From Ahrensia sp. (GTDB lineage Bacteria; Pseudomonadota; Alphaproteobacteria; Rhizobiales; Rhizobiaceae), in contig JAHEJF010000064.1 of assembly GCA_024639025.1 (NCBI GenBank), forward strand, positions 1 through 7,748: DNA of 7,748 bases, written 5' to 3'. This document shows, piece after piece, positions 5,826 through 7,748 of the stretch. Every line of letters starts with the position of its first letter. The first letter of the stretch is position 1. A program made the position numbers and the translations under genes. The notes under the pieces are model-generated. The model did not search any database and had not been told where the DNA came from. It saw only the letters and a program-made list of their open reading frames with translations.

Positions 5826-5840
5826 GTTTCTGGTTTGTTC
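5826..5840 (+). promoter_or_regulatory. Candidate LexA (SOS) box upstream of ruvC
   Basis: The sequence GTTT-CTGGTTT-GTTC matches the alphaproteobacterial LexA site GTTC-N7-GTTC at 7 of 8 defined positions. It lies 45 bases upstream of the preferred ruvC ATG, in the intergenic space shared with the divergent reductase gene. LexA control of ruvCAB is established in some alphaproteobacteria such as Caulobacter, so position and target agree. It would place the operon in the DNA-damage response, and could also touch the reductase promoter. Confidence 0.5.
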
Positions 5841-5884
5841 ACATTTGCTTTGTAATCGTTTAAGCAACATGCAAAGGGATGATG

Positions 5885-6397
5885 ATGGCAGAAGCGATTC
5901 GCATTATTGGTATTGATCCGGGCTTGCAGCGTACAGGCTGGGGTGTGATCGAATCGCTCGGCAATTCATTGCGTTTTGTTGCTTCTGGCACAGTAAAATC
6001 AAACCCCAAGCATGATTTGGCTTCGCGACTTTGCCAGCTCCACGATGCGTTGGTCGAAGTGGTCCATGGGCAAATGCCTCATGAGGCCGCGGTGGAAAAC
6101 ACATTCGTCAATGCCAGTGGCTCTTCCACGCTCAAACTGGGTCAGGCGCGCGGCGTCGCCATGCTGGTGCCGGCGCTCGCCGGGTTGCCGGTTGAGGAAT
6201 ACGCCCCTAACCAGGTCAAAAAATCGGTCATTGGCGTGGGTCACGGCGACAAGAAACAGATCGCAACCATGGTAAAAGTGTTGATGCCGCGCGCCGAGTT
6301 CAACTCCGAAGACGCTGCCGACGCGCTGGCGATTGCCATCTGCCACGCTCATATGCGTGGCGCGCGCATCATGGAAAAAAGGCTGGCCACCGCATGA
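5885..6397 (+). CDS. ruvC: Holliday junction resolvase RuvC
   Basis: RuvC is the endonuclease that makes paired nicks across a Holliday junction once RuvAB has positioned it, finishing recombinational repair. The protein (170 aa from the chosen start) has the RNase H-like fold with all four acidic catalytic residues visible: D11 in [15 protein letters not shown]71 in AAVENTFVN, and D143 and D146 in [14 protein letters not shown]. The basic [15 protein letters not shown] stretch (about 111-125) is also conserved. Three ATGs lie in a row at 5879, 5882 and 5885. The ribosome binding site AAAGGG ends at 5878, directly against the first, so the third, with 6 bases of spacing, is the best start. 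The stop overlaps the ruvA start by 4 bases (ATGA), a sign of translational coupling. A candidate LexA box lies upstream at 5826-5840. Confidence 0.98.
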   Translation: MAEAIRIIGIDPGLQRTGWGVIESLGNSLRFVASGTVKSNPKHDLASRLCQLHDALVEVVHGQMPHEAAVENTFVNASGSSTLKLGQARGVAMLVPALAGLPVEEYAPNQVKKSVIGVGHGDKKQIATMVKVLMPRAEFNSEDAADALAIAICHAHMRGARIMEKRLATA

Positions 6398-7008
6398 TTG
6401 GAAAATTGAAGGGAACGATCGACGAGATCGCCGATGATCATGTGATTTTGGATGTGCATGGTGTGGGCTACACGGCGCATTGCTCATCGCGTACATTGGC
6501 CAATCTGAATGTGGGTGAGGCAGCGGTGCTTTACATAGAAACCTATGTCCGCGAGGACCAGCTCAAACTGTTTGGATTTGCAACCCAGTTGGAGCGTGAC
6601 TGGTTTCGACTGCTGCAAAGCGTACAGGGAGTGGGCGCGAAAGTTGCACTGGCCATTCTGTCCACCCTCACGCCATCTGATCTGGCCAATGCCATTGCGC
6701 TGCAGGACAAGGCGATGGTCGCACGTGCGCCCGGGATTGGTCCGAAAGTCGCGCAGCGGATTGTTACCGAATTGAAAAACAAGGTGCCTGCATTTGCGTC
6801 AGATACCACTGGCACAATGGGTCTCAAGCAGGAACTGGGCGAGGGAGTGGCTTCAAGTGCTGTCACCGACGCGGTTTCCGCCCTGTCCAATCTGGGTTAT
6901 AGCCGTGAACAAGCCGCCAATGCTGTGAGCGCAGCCATCCGTGATGCCGGTGAAGACGTCGGCAGCGCGACATTGATACGTTTGGGCCTGAAGGAGTTGG
7001 CGGGTTGA
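6394..7008 (+). CDS. ruvA: Holliday junction branch migration protein RuvA
   Basis: RuvA is the junction-recognition subunit; tetramers hold the four-way junction flat and load two RuvB rings. The 204-residue protein is full length. An N-terminal OB-fold (1-62) ends in [12 protein letters not shown] and includes the acidic pin pair E54/D55, which keeps the junction centre open. Two helix-hairpin-helix motifs follow in the middle domain: [16 protein letters not shown] (74-89) and [17 protein letters not shown] (111-127). A flexible linker (about 130-154) leads to domain III (about 155-204, with [18 protein letters not shown]), which contacts RuvB. Its ATG overlaps the ruvC stop, and ruvB starts 37 bases after its TGA, so the three genes form one operon. 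No residue expected to be essential is missing. Confidence 0.98.
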   Translation: MIGKLKGTIDEIADDHVILDVHGVGYTAHCSSRTLANLNVGEAAVLYIETYVREDQLKLFGFATQLERDWFRLLQSVQGVGAKVALAILSTLTPSDLANAIALQDKAMVARAPGIGPKVAQRIVTELKNKVPAFASDTTGTMGLKQELGEGVASSAVTDAVSALSNLGYSREQAANAVSAAIRDAGEDVGSATLIRLGLKELAG

Positions 7009-7023
7009 AACATTTGAACGACC

Positions 7024-7042
7024 AGCGCCTTAAGGATGCGCT
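7024..7042 (+). promoter_or_regulatory. ruvB ribosome binding site inside a small inverted repeat
   Basis: AGCGC (7024-7028) and GCGCT (7038-7042) can pair around a 9-base loop, CTTAAGGAT. The loop holds the AAGGA ribosome binding site for the ruvB ATG at 7046. The stem is short, so it may be chance. If formed, it would present the ribosome binding site in a loop and bury bases just before the start. Confidence 0.25.
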
Positions 7043-7045
7043 CTG

Positions 7046-7748
7046 ATGAGTGAGCCGGAACGACTTATCGATGGCCAAAAACGTGGTGAGGATCTTGATG
7101 TCTCGCTGCGGCCGGAAATGCTTGATGATTTTACCGGTCAGAAAGCAGCGCGCGAAAATCTCAAAGTGTTTATCGAAGCAGCGCGCAACCGCGGTGAGGC
7201 GCTGGACCATGTCTTGTTCGTCGGGCCGCCCGGTCTAGGCAAGACGACGCTGGCGCAGATCATGGCCAAGGAATTGGGTGTCAATTTCCGTTCGACCTCT
7301 GGTCCGGTAATTGCCAAGGCCGGCGACCTCGCTGCGCTCCTGACCAATCTGGAAGACCGGGATGTTCTGTTTATTGATGAAATTCATCGGCTTAACCCGG
7401 CTGTAGAGGAAATTCTCTATCCGGCAATGGAAGATTATCAGCTTGACCTGATCATTGGTGAGGGTCCCGCAGCGCGTTCGGTTAAGATTGATCTGGCCAA
7501 GTTTACGTTGGTTGCTGCGACCACGCGGCTGGGGCTTTTGACGACGCCACTGCGTGACCGCTTCGGCATTCCGGTGCGGCTTGAGTTCTACTCGGCCGAA
7601 GAATTGGAACAGATCATTCGACGTGGTGCCCGCATCATGGGTCTGAACATTGCTGATGAAGGCGCGATGGAGATCGCACGGCGATCCCGTGGCACGCCCC
7701 GCATTGCCGGGCGGTTGCTCCGGCGCGTACGTGATTTTGCCGATGTGG
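7046..7748 (+). CDS. ruvB: Holliday junction branch migration ATPase RuvB (3' truncated by window)
   Basis: RuvB is the AAA+ motor whose hexameric rings pull DNA through the RuvA-bound junction. 234 residues are visible and the frame is still open at the window edge; family members are usually about 340-350 aa, so roughly the winged-helix C-terminal third is missing. From the N terminus the protein shows [13 protein letters not shown] (20-32), Walker A GPPGLGKT (60-67) and Walker B LFIDEIH (108-114). Next are sensor 1 AATTR (157-161), the arginine finger in TTPLRDRFG (R170) and sensor 2 in [19 protein letters not shown] (R219). All ATPase residues are intact. The ATG at 7046 has AAGGA about 9 bases upstream and gives the standard N terminus. 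It follows ruvA by 37 bases in the same operon. Confidence 0.98.
   Translation, partial: MSEPERLIDGQKRGEDLDVSLRPEMLDDFTGQKAARENLKVFIEAARNRGEALDHVLFVGPPGLGKTTLAQIMAKELGVNFRSTSGPVIAKAGDLAALLTNLEDRDVLFIDEIHRLNPAVEEILYPAMEDYQLDLIIGEGPAARSVKIDLAKFTLVAATTRLGLLTTPLRDRFGIPVRLEFYSAEELEQIIRRGARIMGLNIADEGAMEIARRSRGTPRIAGRLLRRVRDFADV

Noticed and set aside
5777..5842. GTG start giving the reductase a 22-residue N-terminal extension
   Set aside because: There is no ribosome binding site, the extension is unlike family N termini, and it would leave only about 40 bases for divergent promoters and cover the candidate SOS box.

Overview
The window looks like chromosomal DNA of an alphaproteobacterium, most likely of the Hyphomicrobiales (Rhizobiales). 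I infer this from the alphaproteobacterial style of YebC, RuvC, RuvA and RuvB, from the moderate GC content, from a near-consensus alphaproteobacterial SOS box (GTTC-N7-GTTC type) in front of ruvC, and from short AGAGCG/CGCTCT palindromes of the kind common between rhizobial and Brucella genes. The genus cannot be fixed from the sequence alone. I saw no tRNA, rRNA, insertion sequence, CRISPR array or phage module.

Layout. Positions 1-138 (+) are the 3' end of an unidentified gene. All genes from 185 to 3044 lie on the minus strand. Read in transcription order they are a small zinc-binding GFA-family protein (3044-2610), a 94-residue single-pass membrane protein 9 bases after it (2600-2316), a secreted metallo-beta-lactamase-fold protein (2117-1266) and a two-helix membrane diguanylate cyclase (988-185). 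From 3190 to 3942 (+) lies yebC, a translation-related or regulatory protein, divergent from the GFA gene. Its end overlaps the end of a convergent TauE/SafE-type exporter (4698-3934, -). Next comes an ornithine cyclodeaminase/mu-crystallin family reductase (5776-4847, -). It is divergent from the Holliday-junction operon ruvC-ruvA-ruvB (5885 to the window edge, +), with ruvB cut off after 234 residues.

How the genes work together. The clear functional unit is ruvCAB: RuvA binds the four-way junction, RuvB drives branch migration and RuvC cuts. ruvC and ruvA overlap by 4 bases and ruvB follows 37 bases later. The candidate LexA site upstream suggests DNA-damage control. The GFA gene and the small membrane protein gene are probably co-transcribed. 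The other genes show no evident shared pathway.

Non-coding signals. Two related palindromes (2287-2319 and 4817-4850) each supply the TAG stop codon of a minus-strand gene. Imperfect dyads lie upstream of the diguanylate cyclase (1028-1044) and the metallo-beta-lactamase-fold gene (2171-2195). An 11-bp-arm hairpin lies in front of the exporter (4734-4758). I found no convincing undescribed defence or mobile system here. The most testable points are the SOS box, the stop-codon palindromes, the altered metal motif in the secreted MBL-fold protein and the uncharacterised small membrane protein.
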